Part shown: positions 33,380 to 42,347 of the stretch, piece after piece
How the letters are laid out: each line of letters begins with the position of its first letter
Position numbering within the stretch: position 1 is the stretch's first letter
Assembly: GCA_937995535.1 (NCBI GenBank)
Contig: CALKJU010000093.1
Coordinates: forward strand, 1-44,299
Reading direction: 5' to 3'
Source: an uncultured Alphaproteobacteria bacterium
Lineage (GTDB): Bacteria > Pseudomonadota > Alphaproteobacteria > Geminicoccales > Geminicoccaceae
Length of the DNA stretch: 44,299 nucleotides
Notes under the pieces: model-generated
Seen by the model: the letters and a program-made list of their open reading frames with translations, nothing else
Database searches by the model: none
What the model was told of the DNA's origin: nothing
Made by a program: the position numbers and the translations under genes

Positions 33380-33481
33380 GATCTGTTGGTGCAAGCACTG
33401 GCGCGTGCGCTCGCCGCGCCGCTGCTCTGCAAGGGCGACGACTTCGCGCCGACCGACGTCATTCCGGCGTGGAGACCCTGA
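33380..33481 (+). pseudogene. vapC: Remnant 3' end of a vapC (PIN-domain toxin) gene
   Basis: Translating from 33380 gives a 33-residue tail beginning DLLVQALARALAAPLLCKGD and ending with DFAPTDVIPAWRP before a TGA at 33479-33481. This matches the C-terminus of VapC toxins, which characteristically reads GDxFAYALAR...PLLxKGDDFxxTD; the leading D corresponds to the last PIN catalytic aspartate. The rest of the toxin and any vapB antitoxin are missing: the frame closes at a stop at 33347-33349 and there is no start with a ribosome binding site. Its 3' end overlaps the 3' end of the convergent dehydratase gene by 23 bases. It is a gene fossil, not a working toxin. Confidence 0.65.
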
Positions 33482-34658
33482 CCACCGCGTCCTTGCGCTT
33501 GGTCAGGTCCGGCAGGAGATCGAGGCCGAGGCCCGGGCCGGGCGGCGGGGCGATCAGACCGTCGCGCACCGCCGGCAGCGCGGTGACCAGCTCCTTGTAC
33601 CAGCCGGAGTAGAAGGCGCGCACGGATTCCTGGATCAGGGCGTTCGGCGCATTGCAGGACAGATGGGTCGACGCGGCGAGCACCACAGGTCCGGTGCAGT
33701 CGTGCGGCGCCACCGGCAGGTGATAGGCCTCGGCCATGGTCGCGATCTTCTTGGCCTCACCGAGGCCGCCGCACCAGGACAGGTCGAGCATCACCACGCC
33801 GACCGCACGCGCCTCCATGAGCTCGCGGAAGGACTGCCGGAAGGCCAGCGTCTCCGAGGCGCAGACGGGCGCCCGGCTCTCGCGCGCGTAGACGGCGAGG
33901 TCGGCCAGCGCGTCCATCTTGATCGGGTCCTCGTGCCAGAAGGTGCGGAACTCCTCGAGCGCACGGGCGATGCGGATCGCCGTGGGCAGGTTCCACAGCG
34001 AATGGAACTCGACCATGATGTCCATGCGATCGCCGACCGCCTGGCGGATCTTGCGGAACGGCTCGAGCGCGCGGTCGAGCTCGGCCGCGGTGATGTCGTG
34101 CCCGCCCGAGGCCTCGGCCGCCGGATCGAACGGCCAGATCTTCATCCCGGTGATGCCCTGTTCGAGCAGGGAGTGCGCCAGCTCGTCGGCCCGGTTGAGG
34201 AAGGCGTCGAGATCCTCGTAGGGACCCTCCTGCGCACCGAGGCCCCAGTTCTCGACGTTCTGCAGCCGGGCGTCGCGGATGTAACGGTAGCCGGCGCAGG
34301 TGTTGTAGGTGCGGATGCGCTCGCGGGTGCGACCGCCGAGGAGCTGCACGACCGGCTGGCCGGTCGCCTTGCCCCACAGGTCCCAGAGCGCGATGTCCAG
34401 GGCCGACGCGGCGCGCGTTTCCACCCCGGTCGAGCGGAAGCCGAGATAGCCGTAGAGCTTGGAAGCGATCCGGTCGACGGCAAAGGCGTCCTCGCCGAGC
34501 ACGCGCGGGGCAACGATTTCGTGCAGGTAGGCGGCGACCGATTCGGCCGCCATGAAGGTCTCGCCGAGTCCGTAGAGACCGTCCTCGCCATGGACGCGGA
34601 CCCAGAGGATGTTCGGGAACTCGAGCAGCCGGATGGTCTCGAGCCGGGTGATCTTCAT
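33459..34658 (-). CDS. Enolase-superfamily sugar-acid dehydratase (MR/MLE family)
   Basis: 399-residue mandelate racemase/muconate lactonizing enzyme family protein, probably dehydrating an aldonic acid to a 2-keto-3-deoxy acid. Metal ligands are E217 (MVEFHSLW), E243 (FWHEDPIK) and E269 (CASETLA). Catalytic candidates are H219 and H319 (VAPHDCTGP), a pattern of the galactonate/mannonate-dehydratase side of the family; GMKIWPFD (171-178) replaces the KxK motif of racemases. ATG 34658 overlaps the gntR stop (ATGA). It is the last gene of the six-gene sugar operon. The true substrate could be galactonate, fuconate, arabinonate or similar. Confidence 0.85.
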   Translation of the reverse strand: MKITRLETIRLLEFPNILWVRVHGEDGLYGLGETFMAAESVAAYLHEIVAPRVLGEDAFAVDRIASKLYGYLGFRSTGVETRAASALDIALWDLWGKATGQPVVQLLGGRTRERIRTYNTCAGYRYIRDARLQNVENWGLGAQEGPYEDLDAFLNRADELAHSLLEQGITGMKIWPFDPAAEASGGHDITAAELDRALEPFRKIRQAVGDRMDIMVEFHSLWNLPTAIRIARALEEFRTFWHEDPIKMDALADLAVYARESRAPVCASETLAFRQSFRELMEARAVGVVMLDLSWCGGLGEAKKIATMAEAYHLPVAPHDCTGPVVLAASTHLSCNAPNALIQESVRAFYSGWYKELVTALPAVRDGLIAPPPGPGLGLDLLPDLTKRKDAVVRVSTPE

Positions 34659-35398
34659 AGGCGCATCTCCACCGTCGCGCGGTCCAGCTCCAGCCTCGCC
34701 GTCTCGATGATGTCGAGCATCGCCGCCTCGGCACCCGGCCCGTCGCCGGCCGCGATCGCGTCGCGGACCCGCTCGTGCAGGGCGAGGCCATGCTCGAAAG
34801 GCAGGAGCGAGCGCTGCTGCAGCCGGAAGCTGACCGCGAGCACCGCCGAGACGATCACCCCCAGGCGATCGATCAAGGGGTTGCCGCTGGCCGCGAACAG
34901 CGCGCGGTGGAAGGCGAGGTCGGCAGCGTAGTAGGCGGCGGGATCACCGAGGCTCGCGCGCATCGCCGCGGCCGCAGCGCTGATCGCGGCGAGCTCGTCC
35001 GCGCTGCGTCGCAGCGCCGCCAGACGGGCCGCCTCCGGCTCGACCATCCGCCGCAGCTCGACGAGCTGCTGCGTCAGGGCCGGCGAACCGCCCTCGGCGG
35101 CCTGCCAGGCCAGCACGTCCGGATCGAGCAGGTTCCAGTCGGCGCGGGCGCGCACCCGCGTGCCGAGCCTGCGGCGCGTCTCGACCAGCCCCTTGGCCGA
35201 GAGGACCTTGAGCGCCTCACGGATCGCCGTGCGGCTGGCGCCCTGCTGCTGCGCCAGCTCGGCCTCGCGCGGCAGGAGGGAGCCGGGACGCAGGCGCTCG
35301 CCCATGATCCGGCGGCCGAGCAGTTCGACCAGCCGGCCATGGACGCCGCGCGGTCGGTAGATCCGTGTCGCGCCGCCGAGGGCGTCGGTGCCGGGCAT
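34655..35398 (-). CDS. FadR-subfamily GntR transcriptional regulator
   Basis: 247-residue regulator. The N-terminal winged helix (residues 20-80) includes LLPREAELAQQQGASRTAIREALKVL-type sequence and LVETRRRLGTRV. The C-terminal FCD ligand domain (95-235) shows metal-ligand-like D/H residues in YYAADLAFHRALFAASGNPL and LALHERVRDAI. It probably responds to a sugar acid or pathway intermediate and controls the locus in which it sits. It lies between the SDR gene (7 bases) and the dehydratase gene (ATGA overlap). A candidate operator TGTCCGACA is upstream of the first gene of the operon. Confidence 0.88.
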   Translation of the reverse strand: MPGTDALGGATRIYRPRGVHGRLVELLGRRIMGERLRPGSLLPREAELAQQQGASRTAIREALKVLSAKGLVETRRRLGTRVRARADWNLLDPDVLAWQAAEGGSPALTQQLVELRRMVEPEAARLAALRRSADELAAISAAAAAMRASLGDPAAYYAADLAFHRALFAASGNPLIDRLGVIVSAVLAVSFRLQQRSLLPFEHGLALHERVRDAIAAGDGPGAEAAMLDIIETARLELDRATVEMRL

Positions 35399-35405
35399 CG
35401 CGGGC

Positions 35406-36164
35406 TCAGTGCATCCACCAGCCGCCGTCGACGCTGAGGTTCTGGCCGGTGATGAACCGCGCCTTGTCCGAGACCAGGAAGAGGATCGCGTTGGCGACGT
35501 CCTCCGGGCTGCCCCGGTACTTCAGCGACTGATGGTCGAGGAGGAACTTCACATAGGTGTCGAGCTGGCCGGCCCAGACCTCGCGCTCGAGCGCGGTCGG
35601 GATGGCGCCGGGCGAGACGCAGTTGACGCGGATGTTGAACGGCCCGAGCTCGCGCGCCAGGGCCCGCGTGAGGCCTAGCAGCGTGCCCTTGGAGCCGACA
35701 TAGCTCGTGAAGTCGGTCCAGCCGCCGTTGAGCGTAATGGTCGTGATATTGACGATGTTGCCCCAGCCCTTGCGCTTCATCGACGGCACCACGGCCTGCG
35801 CCAGCGCCACCGCCGCGGTCGCGTTGATCGCCTGCACCCGCTCCCACTCGTCGAGATCGTAGCCGTCGATCGGCTTCATCGGGTTGACGGCGGCATTGTT
35901 GACCAGGACGTCGATCCCTCCGACCTCCGTGTCGAGTCGCCGCGCGAGCGCCTGACTGGCGCGGGAGTCGGCGAGGTCGCACGCCACGTAACGGAGCTTG
36001 CCGGCGCCCGGCGGCAAGCCCGCCGCGAGCGCCTCCACCGCCTCCGGACCCTTGATGTCGAGCATCAGGACATCGGCACCCTCGGCGGCGAGCGCAGCGG
36101 ACTGGGCCACGCCAAGGCCACCGGTCGCACCGGTGACGAGCGCCGTCTTGCCCGCGAGGAACAT
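35406..36164 (-). CDS. SDR-family NAD(P)-dependent dehydrogenase
   Basis: 252-residue classical short-chain dehydrogenase. The cofactor motif TGATGGLG is at residues 11-18, NNAA at 89-92 and the catalytic Y155-x3-K159 in TSYVGSKG. The aspartate in VLMLDIKGP favours NAD. The position 13 residues before Y155, normally the catalytic serine, is T142, an uncommon but chemically conservative change. It probably oxidises the imported sugar to a lactone, or a later hydroxy acid, upstream of the dehydratase step. Cotranscribed with the transporter, 11 bases after the ATPase gene. Confidence 0.88.
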   Translation of the reverse strand: MFLAGKTALVTGATGGLGVAQSAALAAEGADVLMLDIKGPEAVEALAAGLPPGAGKLRYVACDLADSRASQALARRLDTEVGGIDVLVNNAAVNPMKPIDGYDLDEWERVQAINATAAVALAQAVVPSMKRKGWGNIVNITTITLNGGWTDFTSYVGSKGTLLGLTRALARELGPFNIRVNCVSPGAIPTALEREVWAGQLDTYVKFLLDHQSLKYRGSPEDVANAILFLVSDKARFITGQNLSVDGGWWMH

Positions 36165-36175
36165 CGGTGATCCTC

Positions 36176-36964
<789 letters not shown>

Positions 36965-36968
36965 CGGC

Positions 36969-37931
36969 TCAGCCCCGCATTGCCCGCGCCTTGCGGCGCA
37001 GGGTGATGTTCAAGATCACGGCGAGGATGGTCAGCGTGCCGATCGCGAGGCGGAACCAGTTGGCGTCGATCCGCGCCATCACCAGGCCATTGTCGATCAC
37101 ACGGATGAGGAAGGTGCCGATGACGAAGCCGGCGACCGAGCCGATCCCGCCAGTCAGCGCGGTGCCGCCGATGACATTGGCGGCGATCGCCTGCAGCTCC
37201 AGCCCCTCGCCGAGCGAAGGCAGCGCCGAGCGCAGGCGGAAGGTCGTGATCATGCCCGCGAAGCCAGCGAGGAAGCTGCACAGCATGAAGCAGAACAGCT
37301 TCACGCGCCGGGTGTCGATGCCCATGTCGTCGGCGGCCTGCCGCTGGCCGCCCGTAGCGTAGATCCAGTTGCCCAGGTTGGTACGGTGCAGCATCACCCC
37401 GAGCAGCACAATGAAGGCCAGGAACCAGAGCATCGAGCTGCGGAACAGGCCGAGGTCGGCGACGAACAGGCCGGTGGGCGTGTTGGCCGGGAAGGGCGGC
37501 GGGAAGCCACCCGAGAGGACCGTCGCGATCGACCGGGCGATGAACAGCATCCCGAGCGTGGTGACGAAGCTCGGGATGCCGAAGGTGAGCGTGATCCAGC
37601 CGTTCAGGTAGCCGACCAGGATGGCCACGAGCAGTCCGAGGCAGATCGCCAGCGCCGGGTCGATCCCGAGCTTGCCCATGAGGATCACGATGACCATCGG
37701 CACGAGCGCGAACACCGAGCCGACCGAGAGGTCGAACTCACCGGCGATCATCAGGATGCCGGTGCCGAGTGCCAGAATGCCGAGCTCGGGTACGGCGAAC
37801 AGGATCACCCGCGTGTTGCCGGTCGAGATGAACTGCGGCGCGTACACGGCGAAGCCGGTGACGACGACAAGCAGCATCACGAGCGCGCTGATCTCGGGGC
37901 GCGACAGGAGAGCTTTGGCGAGCTTGCTCAT
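36969..37931 (-). CDS. Sugar ABC transporter permease (RbsC/FrcC-like)
   Basis: 320-residue CUT2 permease with eight to ten hydrophobic segments, beginning LVMLLVVVTGFAVYAPQFIS. The signature IAGEFDLSVGSVFALVPM and the conserved PSFVTTLGMLFIARSIATVLSGG mark the ribose/fructose-type family. IGGTALTGGIGSVAGFVIGT is the late conserved loop. It forms a homodimeric channel with the ATPase and binding protein on either side in the operon. The sugar cannot be read from this subunit. Confidence 0.9.
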   Translation of the reverse strand: MSKLAKALLSRPEISALVMLLVVVTGFAVYAPQFISTGNTRVILFAVPELGILALGTGILMIAGEFDLSVGSVFALVPMVIVILMGKLGIDPALAICLGLLVAILVGYLNGWITLTFGIPSFVTTLGMLFIARSIATVLSGGFPPPFPANTPTGLFVADLGLFRSSMLWFLAFIVLLGVMLHRTNLGNWIYATGGQRQAADDMGIDTRRVKLFCFMLCSFLAGFAGMITTFRLRSALPSLGEGLELQAIAANVIGGTALTGGIGSVAGFVIGTFLIRVIDNGLVMARIDANWFRLAIGTLTILAVILNITLRRKARAMRG

Positions 37932-37948
37932 CGAGGCTCGACGGTTGT

Positions 37949-37972
37949 GGGGCCGGCCGCTACGCCGGCCCC
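37949..37972 (-). promoter_or_regulatory. Intercistronic stem-loop after the binding-protein gene
   Basis: A perfect 9-bp stem (GGGGCCGGC/GCCGGCCCC) with a 6-base loop in the 62-bp gap between the binding-protein stop and the permease start. Such hairpins usually protect the upstream mRNA and partly terminate, giving excess binding protein over membrane subunits. No T-run follows, so stabiliser is favoured over terminator. Confidence 0.6.
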
Positions 37973-37993
37973 GTGCTCACGGCTGGGGACCGA

Positions 37994-38959
37994 TCAGCGG
38001 ATCCCCTGCTGGCTCAGCTCGATCAGCGCGTCGACCTGATCGGGCGTGACCAGCGCCTTGCCGGTGTTCACGTCGTACGCACCGAGCTTGTACTTGTTCA
38101 TCAGGTGAAGCTGGTGGATCGGAATATAGCCCTGGAGGAAGGGCTGCTGGTCGATGGTGAGCTGGATGTAGCCCGACTTCATCTCGTCCATCACGACCGG
38201 CACGAGGTCGAAGCAGGCGAGCAGGATCTCGCCCGGCTTCTTGCCGAGATCGCGCAGCGACACGGCGGCCCCGGCGGCCCAGAAGCCGACGTCGAAATAG
38301 GCCGTGGTCGGCGTCGACTGGACGTAGGCGGCGACGCGCTGACCGGTGACCGCGAGATCGAGACCGCTGTCGATCTTCTCGTAAGTGATCTCGCGACCCG
38401 GATTGGCCGCCTTGTAGTCCTCCATGAAGCGGGCGATGCCCGCGCCGCGACTCTCGGCCCAGACCTGCCCGGGGCCCGAAATGCCGATCAGCACATGGAT
38501 CGGCCCTTCGGCGGGGAACTGCGGCGCGAGCCCGGCGGCCAGATCGTAGCCCGCCTGCTCGAGATCCTGGCCGGTGAAGGACAGGCGATGCTTGCCCTCG
38601 GGATGGTCGACATTGCTGCCGAGCACGGGAATGCCCGCGGCCTCGGCGCGCGCCAGCGCCTCGTCGAAGATCGCCCCGCCGGCGAAGGTCATGATGATGC
38701 CGTCCGGCTGCTGCGCGATCGCCGCCTCGAGATTGTTGAGCTGCTCCTGGAAGTTCCCGTCCTGCTGCAGGAACACCATCTGACAGTCGGCCTGGATCTG
38801 CCCACAGGCCTCGTCCATGCCGCGCTTGACCGCCTGCCAGAAGACGTTGGTCGGCGTGCTGTGGTGCAGGTAGGTGTAGCGCTCTGCCGCGTCCGCGGCG
38901 CCCGGACCGACCGTCAACGCTCCGACCGCCACCGCAGCCAACAGCCAGCTCTTGTACAT
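37994..38959 (-). CDS. Periplasmic sugar-binding protein of ABC transporter
   Basis: 321-residue type I periplasmic binding protein (ribose-binding-protein-like). A Sec signal peptide (WLLAAVAVGALTVGPGAADA, cut about residue 24) is followed by RYTYLHHSTPTNVFWQAVKRG, DGIIMTFAGGAIFDEALARA and AAGIPVLGSNVDHPEG, characteristic of the fold. ACFDLVPVVMDEMKSGYIQL and IDQQPFLQGYIP line the second lobe. ATG 38959 has GGGAGG eight bases upstream; the longer frame to 39055 is not needed. First gene of the six-gene operon; a GntR-type dyad lies 87 bases upstream. Confidence 0.9.
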   Translation of the reverse strand: MYKSWLLAAVAVGALTVGPGAADAAERYTYLHHSTPTNVFWQAVKRGMDEACGQIQADCQMVFLQQDGNFQEQLNNLEAAIAQQPDGIIMTFAGGAIFDEALARAEAAGIPVLGSNVDHPEGKHRLSFTGQDLEQAGYDLAAGLAPQFPAEGPIHVLIGISGPGQVWAESRGAGIARFMEDYKAANPGREITYEKIDSGLDLAVTGQRVAAYVQSTPTTAYFDVGFWAAGAAVSLRDLGKKPGEILLACFDLVPVVMDEMKSGYIQLTIDQQPFLQGYIPIHQLHLMNKYKLGAYDVNTGKALVTPDQVDALIELSQQGIR

Positions 38960-39045
38960 TGCGTGCCTCCCGGTCGCCGAGCGCCCCCTGCGCGCCCGTG
39001 CTGCTGGCGAAGGATGCCCGTGCTGCCGGCGAGCCGCAAGCGTTA

Positions 39046-39054
39046 TGTCCGACA
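39046..39054. promoter_or_regulatory. Candidate GntR-family operator
   Basis: TGTC-C-GACA, a perfect 9-bp dyad of the kind bound by FadR-subfamily GntR regulators, sits 87-95 bases before the binding-protein start, overlapping a -10-like CATAAC on the minus strand. A FadR-type GntR gene is in the same operon, so autoregulation is likely. The motif is short; the link is inference. Confidence 0.4.
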
Positions 39055-39092
39055 AAAGGCCAGCGGGGCGGGCGCCAGGACCGGCGCCAGTG

Positions 39093-40833
39093 TCAACCCG
39101 GCACGATGTTGAAGGTCGCCATCATCGCGTGGTCCTCGTGCACCGTGTTGTGGCAGTGCATGACGTAGCGGCCGCTCTTGCCGCGGTGGAAGTGCGGTGC
39201 GGTGGGATCGGGATAATCACGGAAGCGCATGAACAGACGGACGCGCCCGTTGCCGACGAGCCGGTAGACGTCGAGGCGCCCGTTCTGCTCGGCCGGGACG
39301 CGCCCGCCATTGTAGCGGAGCATCCGCCCTTCCTCGAAATGGATGTGGATCGGGTGCTCCCAGCCGCCGCCGTTGCTCACCAGGTTCCAGATCTCGGCGG
39401 TGTTGCGCCGGACTTGGTTGACCGGGTTGAGGAGCCGTGACGCGGCGTGGTCGATGTCCGCGTCCCAGAAGCGGTCGTTGATCTGCCAGCCGCCGTTCCG
39501 CCGCGTGAAGGTCCAGGTCCGCTCCCGTACCGACTCGGTCAGGTCGACCGGCGGGTACGGCCGGAACAGCAGCGGCACGCGGCTCGGATCCTCGACCGGG
39601 GCGCCGACCACCCGGAACTCGAGGAGCCGGTTCTCGGTCAGGTCGGGATTGAGGAGGCTGCCCCGGTCGGCGCCGCGGCCATCCGAGCGCATCTTGAGAC
39701 GATTGCTCAGATAGAGCCGTGCACCCTCCGGATAGGCGCTGAAGTCGACGATGATGTCGTTCCGCTCCGCGACCCACATCTCGGTCTGCGTGATCGTGCG
39801 CGGCGCCTCCAGAAGGTTGCCGTTCTGGGTGATCTGCGTCATCGGCCGGTTGCTGCCGTCGTAGCGCAGGACGAACCGATAGAAGTGCGACGGCCCGACG
39901 TTGAGGAAACGAAACCGGTACTTTCGGCGCTCCACCTCCATGTAGGGCTGGATCTTGCCGTTCACGGTCAGCTTGTCGCCGAGGAAGCCGTCGGTCGCGA
40001 ACTGGTCGAACACCAGTTCGCCCGTCACGGCATCGAACCGCTTGTCGCCGAACACCAGGGGCACGTCGTAGGGACCCGAGGGCAGGCGCCAGCCGGTCAG
40101 CTCATTCCCGGTGTCGTGTCGGCGTCGAAGATGCGGAACATGCCGGCGAGGCCGCGATAGACGCCGGCCGTGGTGAACTCGGGCCGGTGGTAATGGAAGA
40201 ACAGCGTCGTCAGGCTCTCGCGGACGTCGCCGCCCGAATCGTCCGCGTGGAGCGGCGGCACTCGGCCGGTGGAGAACCCGGCCCGCAGCATCGGGTAGTG
40301 GCAATCGACATAGCCGCCCGGCCCAACCCAGTCCCAGGGTCCGCCGTCGCTCTCCGCCGGTGTGTGGAAGTTGTGCAGATGCACGATCAGGTCGGTGCTG
40401 CCGAACCCGACATGGTCGATCAGCAGGTCGTTGCGATAGCGGATCAGGATCGGTTGGCCGTACCAGGCGTCGATGGTCGTCCCGGGGAACGTCCCGTCGA
40501 AGCCGAAGATCACGCTCGGCGGCAGCTCGGAATGGAAGCTGTGCAGCGCCCTTCGGGCGACAAGCTCGTAGGTGAGGACCGGGGCGGCGTAGCCCCAGCC
40601 CTGATGGCCGGGGCCGTAGGGCGCCGGGTCGAGGGCCGTCGGTTGGGCCACCAGCGGGACGGGCAGCGGCTCGACCCAAGGCGTGGTCGGCGGGCTCGGT
40701 GGCGGCACCGGCACGAGTTGCGCCTCGGCCGAGCGAGCGGTCGGCAGCGTCCAGGCCGCGCCGGTGAGCAGCCCCATCCTCGCCACCTCGCGGCGTGACA
40801 GCCCCGACTCGCTGAGCTGACGGCGGAGGTCAT
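39093..40833 (-). pseudogene. Multicopper oxidase, frameshifted
   Basis: A CotA-like multicopper oxidase split over two frames. The N-terminal part (40786 down to a stop at 40097) holds SRREVARMGLLTGAAW, then HLHNFHTP and FFHYHRPEF. The C-terminal part (from about 40120 to 39093) resumes with TGNELTGWRLPSGPYDVPLV and holds HPIHIHF and MHCHNTVHEDHAMM. All copper-ligand motifs remain. The break coincides with a GTGTC tandem duplication (40111-40120); removing one copy restores DADTGNELTG. A second break seems to lie at the start: ATG 40833 has GGAGGG but is out of frame with the twin-arginine signal, corrected by one extra base. It is either decayed or carries sequencing errors. Sco is the upstream neighbour. 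Confidence 0.8.
40111..40120. repeat. 5-bp tandem duplication causing a frameshift
   Basis: GTGTC occurs twice in tandem (GTGTCGTGTC). Deleting one copy joins the two multicopper oxidase frames without any stop and gives a reading expected for the family. Slipped-strand duplication is the simplest explanation. Confidence 0.6.
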
Positions 40834-40904
40834 GATGCGCAGACCCTCCCGTTCCCGGGCGTTGATGGCAGTCTCCGTCGCGCGACCTGCAGCGCGCGCA
40901 TGGG

Positions 40905-41540
40905 TCAGGTCGGGTCAGTCAGATGGGTGAGCTCGGGCCAGCTCTCGCCATGCGGCAGCAGGCTCGTGGCGATCGCCTTGACGATCCACTCGGGCCGGCC
41001 GAGCGCCGGGCCACCCGCCCAGCGCTGCAGCCGGTCGTTGCCGTAGCGCAGCAGGCCGGTGTGCTCGTCCTTGATCAGGTCCTCCTCAGGATCGGAACGG
41101 TAGAAGCCGAGCGAGCGTCGCAGATGCTCGATGTCGCTGGGGAGGCCGGTGAGCAGGAGCCAACCCGGGCCGATCTCCATCAGCTCCGCGTAGTGGTGGA
41201 GGTCCTCGGCATTCTCCATCTCCGGGAAGAGCGTCACCGAGTACATGTGGACGTCGCGACCGACCCGCGGGCCGAGCAGGGCCTGAACCTCGCGCAGGTT
41301 GGCCATGATCCGCGGGCAGACCTCCCCGCAGGTGACGAAGAAGAAGTTGATCGTCACGATCCGGTCGCGGACGAGATCGGTGTAGAACCGGTAGCTACGG
41401 CCGTCGTGGCCTTGGACCGGGAGGTCGGGAATCGCGGCGAACGGCTGGGCGTGGATGGGAAACGGACGCAGCGACAGCGTCGCCGCCCCTGCGCCCGCCG
41501 TCCCGATCGCCGCTCCGCTCAACAAGGAGCGTCGCCGCAT
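40905..41540 (-). CDS. Sco1/SenC-family copper-binding thioredoxin-fold protein
   Basis: 211-residue exported copper chaperone/thiol protein. The N-terminus carries a twin-arginine-like signal (MRRRSLLSGAAIGTAGAGAA). The copper ligands of Sco are present: C-x3-C in VTCGEVCPR and the later histidine in KDEHTGLLRYG. ATG 41540 with GGGGGA upstream is preferred to the longer frame starting at 41636. It lies 71 bases upstream of the multicopper oxidase, on the same strand, so it probably serves copper loading of that enzyme; no cytochrome oxidase genes are near, the more usual client. Confidence 0.88.
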   Translation of the reverse strand: MRRRSLLSGAAIGTAGAGAATLSLRPFPIHAQPFAAIPDLPVQGHDGRSYRFYTDLVRDRIVTINFFFVTCGEVCPRIMANLREVQALLGPRVGRDVHMYSVTLFPEMENAEDLHHYAELMEIGPGWLLLTGLPSDIEHLRRSLGFYRSDPEEDLIKDEHTGLLRYGNDRLQRWAGGPALGRPEWIVKAIATSLLPHGESWPELTHLTDPT

Positions 41541-41621
41541 GACATTTCCCCCGCCGACGCCGCACGTTTCTTCGATGCGTGCGCCTTCCCGGCATCCTCC
41601 TGGGACGACGCCGGTCGAGAC

Positions 41622-41649
41622 ACGATACCCAACCAAACGCTCTGATCAA
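41622..41649 (-). promoter_or_regulatory. Candidate sigma-70-type promoter of the Sco/multicopper oxidase genes
   Basis: On the minus strand TTGATC (41649-41644) and TATCGT (41627-41622) are separated by 16 bases, each matching four of six consensus positions, in the AT-richer part of a 174-bp gap and about 80 bases before the Sco start. Confidence 0.35.
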
Positions 41650-41665
41650 GGTATAAATAATGCTA

Positions 41666-41696
41666 AAACCGCACGGCTTGGCGAAACCCGCGGTTT
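41666..41696 (-). terminator. Possible terminator after the exonuclease gene
   Basis: A 7-bp stem AAACCGC/GCGGTTT with a 17-base loop lies 19 bases after the exonuclease stop on the minus strand and is followed by the T-rich TAGCATTATTTA. The loop is long for an intrinsic terminator, so confidence is moderate. Confidence 0.4.
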
Positions 41697-41714
41697 GGAG
41701 CGCCGCACGCCGCG

Positions 41715-42338
41715 TCAGCGCATGCGTGGCCGCCAGCCGCCCTTGAGGCGGAGGTAGACCATCGCCGCCAGGATCGCGTCGTTGACCGCGTCGTGCGCGG
41801 CGCGACGGGGGAGGTCGAGGCGCTCGCGGATCGACTCGAAGCGCAGATCGATGTTGCTGCCCGGGGGCAGCTGCTGCGCCCGCCAGTCATAGTAGAGACG
41901 CGAGACCTCGATCTGGCGGTTGGGCAGCGGGCAGCCGATCAGCCGCCGTACGTATTTGTTGAGCATCGCCACGTCGAACTCGAGGAAGTAGCCGAGCAGC
42001 GGGCGCGAGCCGACGAAGCGCAGCACCTCGCCGATCGCCTGGTCCCAGGGCAGGCCGCGCGCGAGGTCGGCGGCGCGGAGCTGATGGATCGTCACTGTGG
42101 CCTCGTTGAGCAGGCCCTCGGGCCTGAGCAGGATGTCGAGGCGCTCACTGGTCAGCAGCGCGTCGCCCTTCACCCGGACGGCGCCGACCGAGAGGATCTC
42201 GGCCGTGGCGACGTCGAGACTGGTCGTCTCGCAGTCGATGCTGACCGCCTCGTCCGGGGGCGGCGGCTCGAACAGGAAGGCGAAGCGATCATCCTTGAGC
42301 TGCCGCCGCCACCAGGCGCGCTTGACCGTCGCCAGCAC
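41715..42338 (-). CDS. DnaQ-like 3'-5' exonuclease
   Basis: 207-residue DEDDh exonuclease, like the epsilon subunit proofreader. Catalytic residues: D35 and E37 (SIDCETTSLD), D122 (YFLEFDVAML), and H182 with D187 (AAHDAVNDA). No extra domain ties it to the polymerase III holoenzyme, so it is a stand-alone DnaQ-family enzyme, not the replicative epsilon. It lies 9 bases after the DUF294 gene and is probably cotranscribed. That two-gene arrangement recurs in proteobacteria (family knowledge); the target nucleic acid is unknown. Confidence 0.88.
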   Translation of the reverse strand: MLATVKRAWWRRQLKDDRFAFLFEPPPPDEAVSIDCETTSLDVATAEILSVGAVRVKGDALLTSERLDILLRPEGLLNEATVTIHQLRAADLARGLPWDQAIGEVLRFVGSRPLLGYFLEFDVAMLNKYVRRLIGCPLPNRQIEVSRLYYDWRAQQLPPGSNIDLRFESIRERLDLPRRAAHDAVNDAILAAMVYLRLKGGWRPRMR

Positions 42339-42347
42339 GGCCCGCCC

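Noticed and set aside
40097..40130. Programmed ribosomal frameshift in the multicopper oxidase
   Set aside because: No slippery heptamer or downstream structure is evident and the family does not use recoding; the GTGTC duplication explains the shift better.
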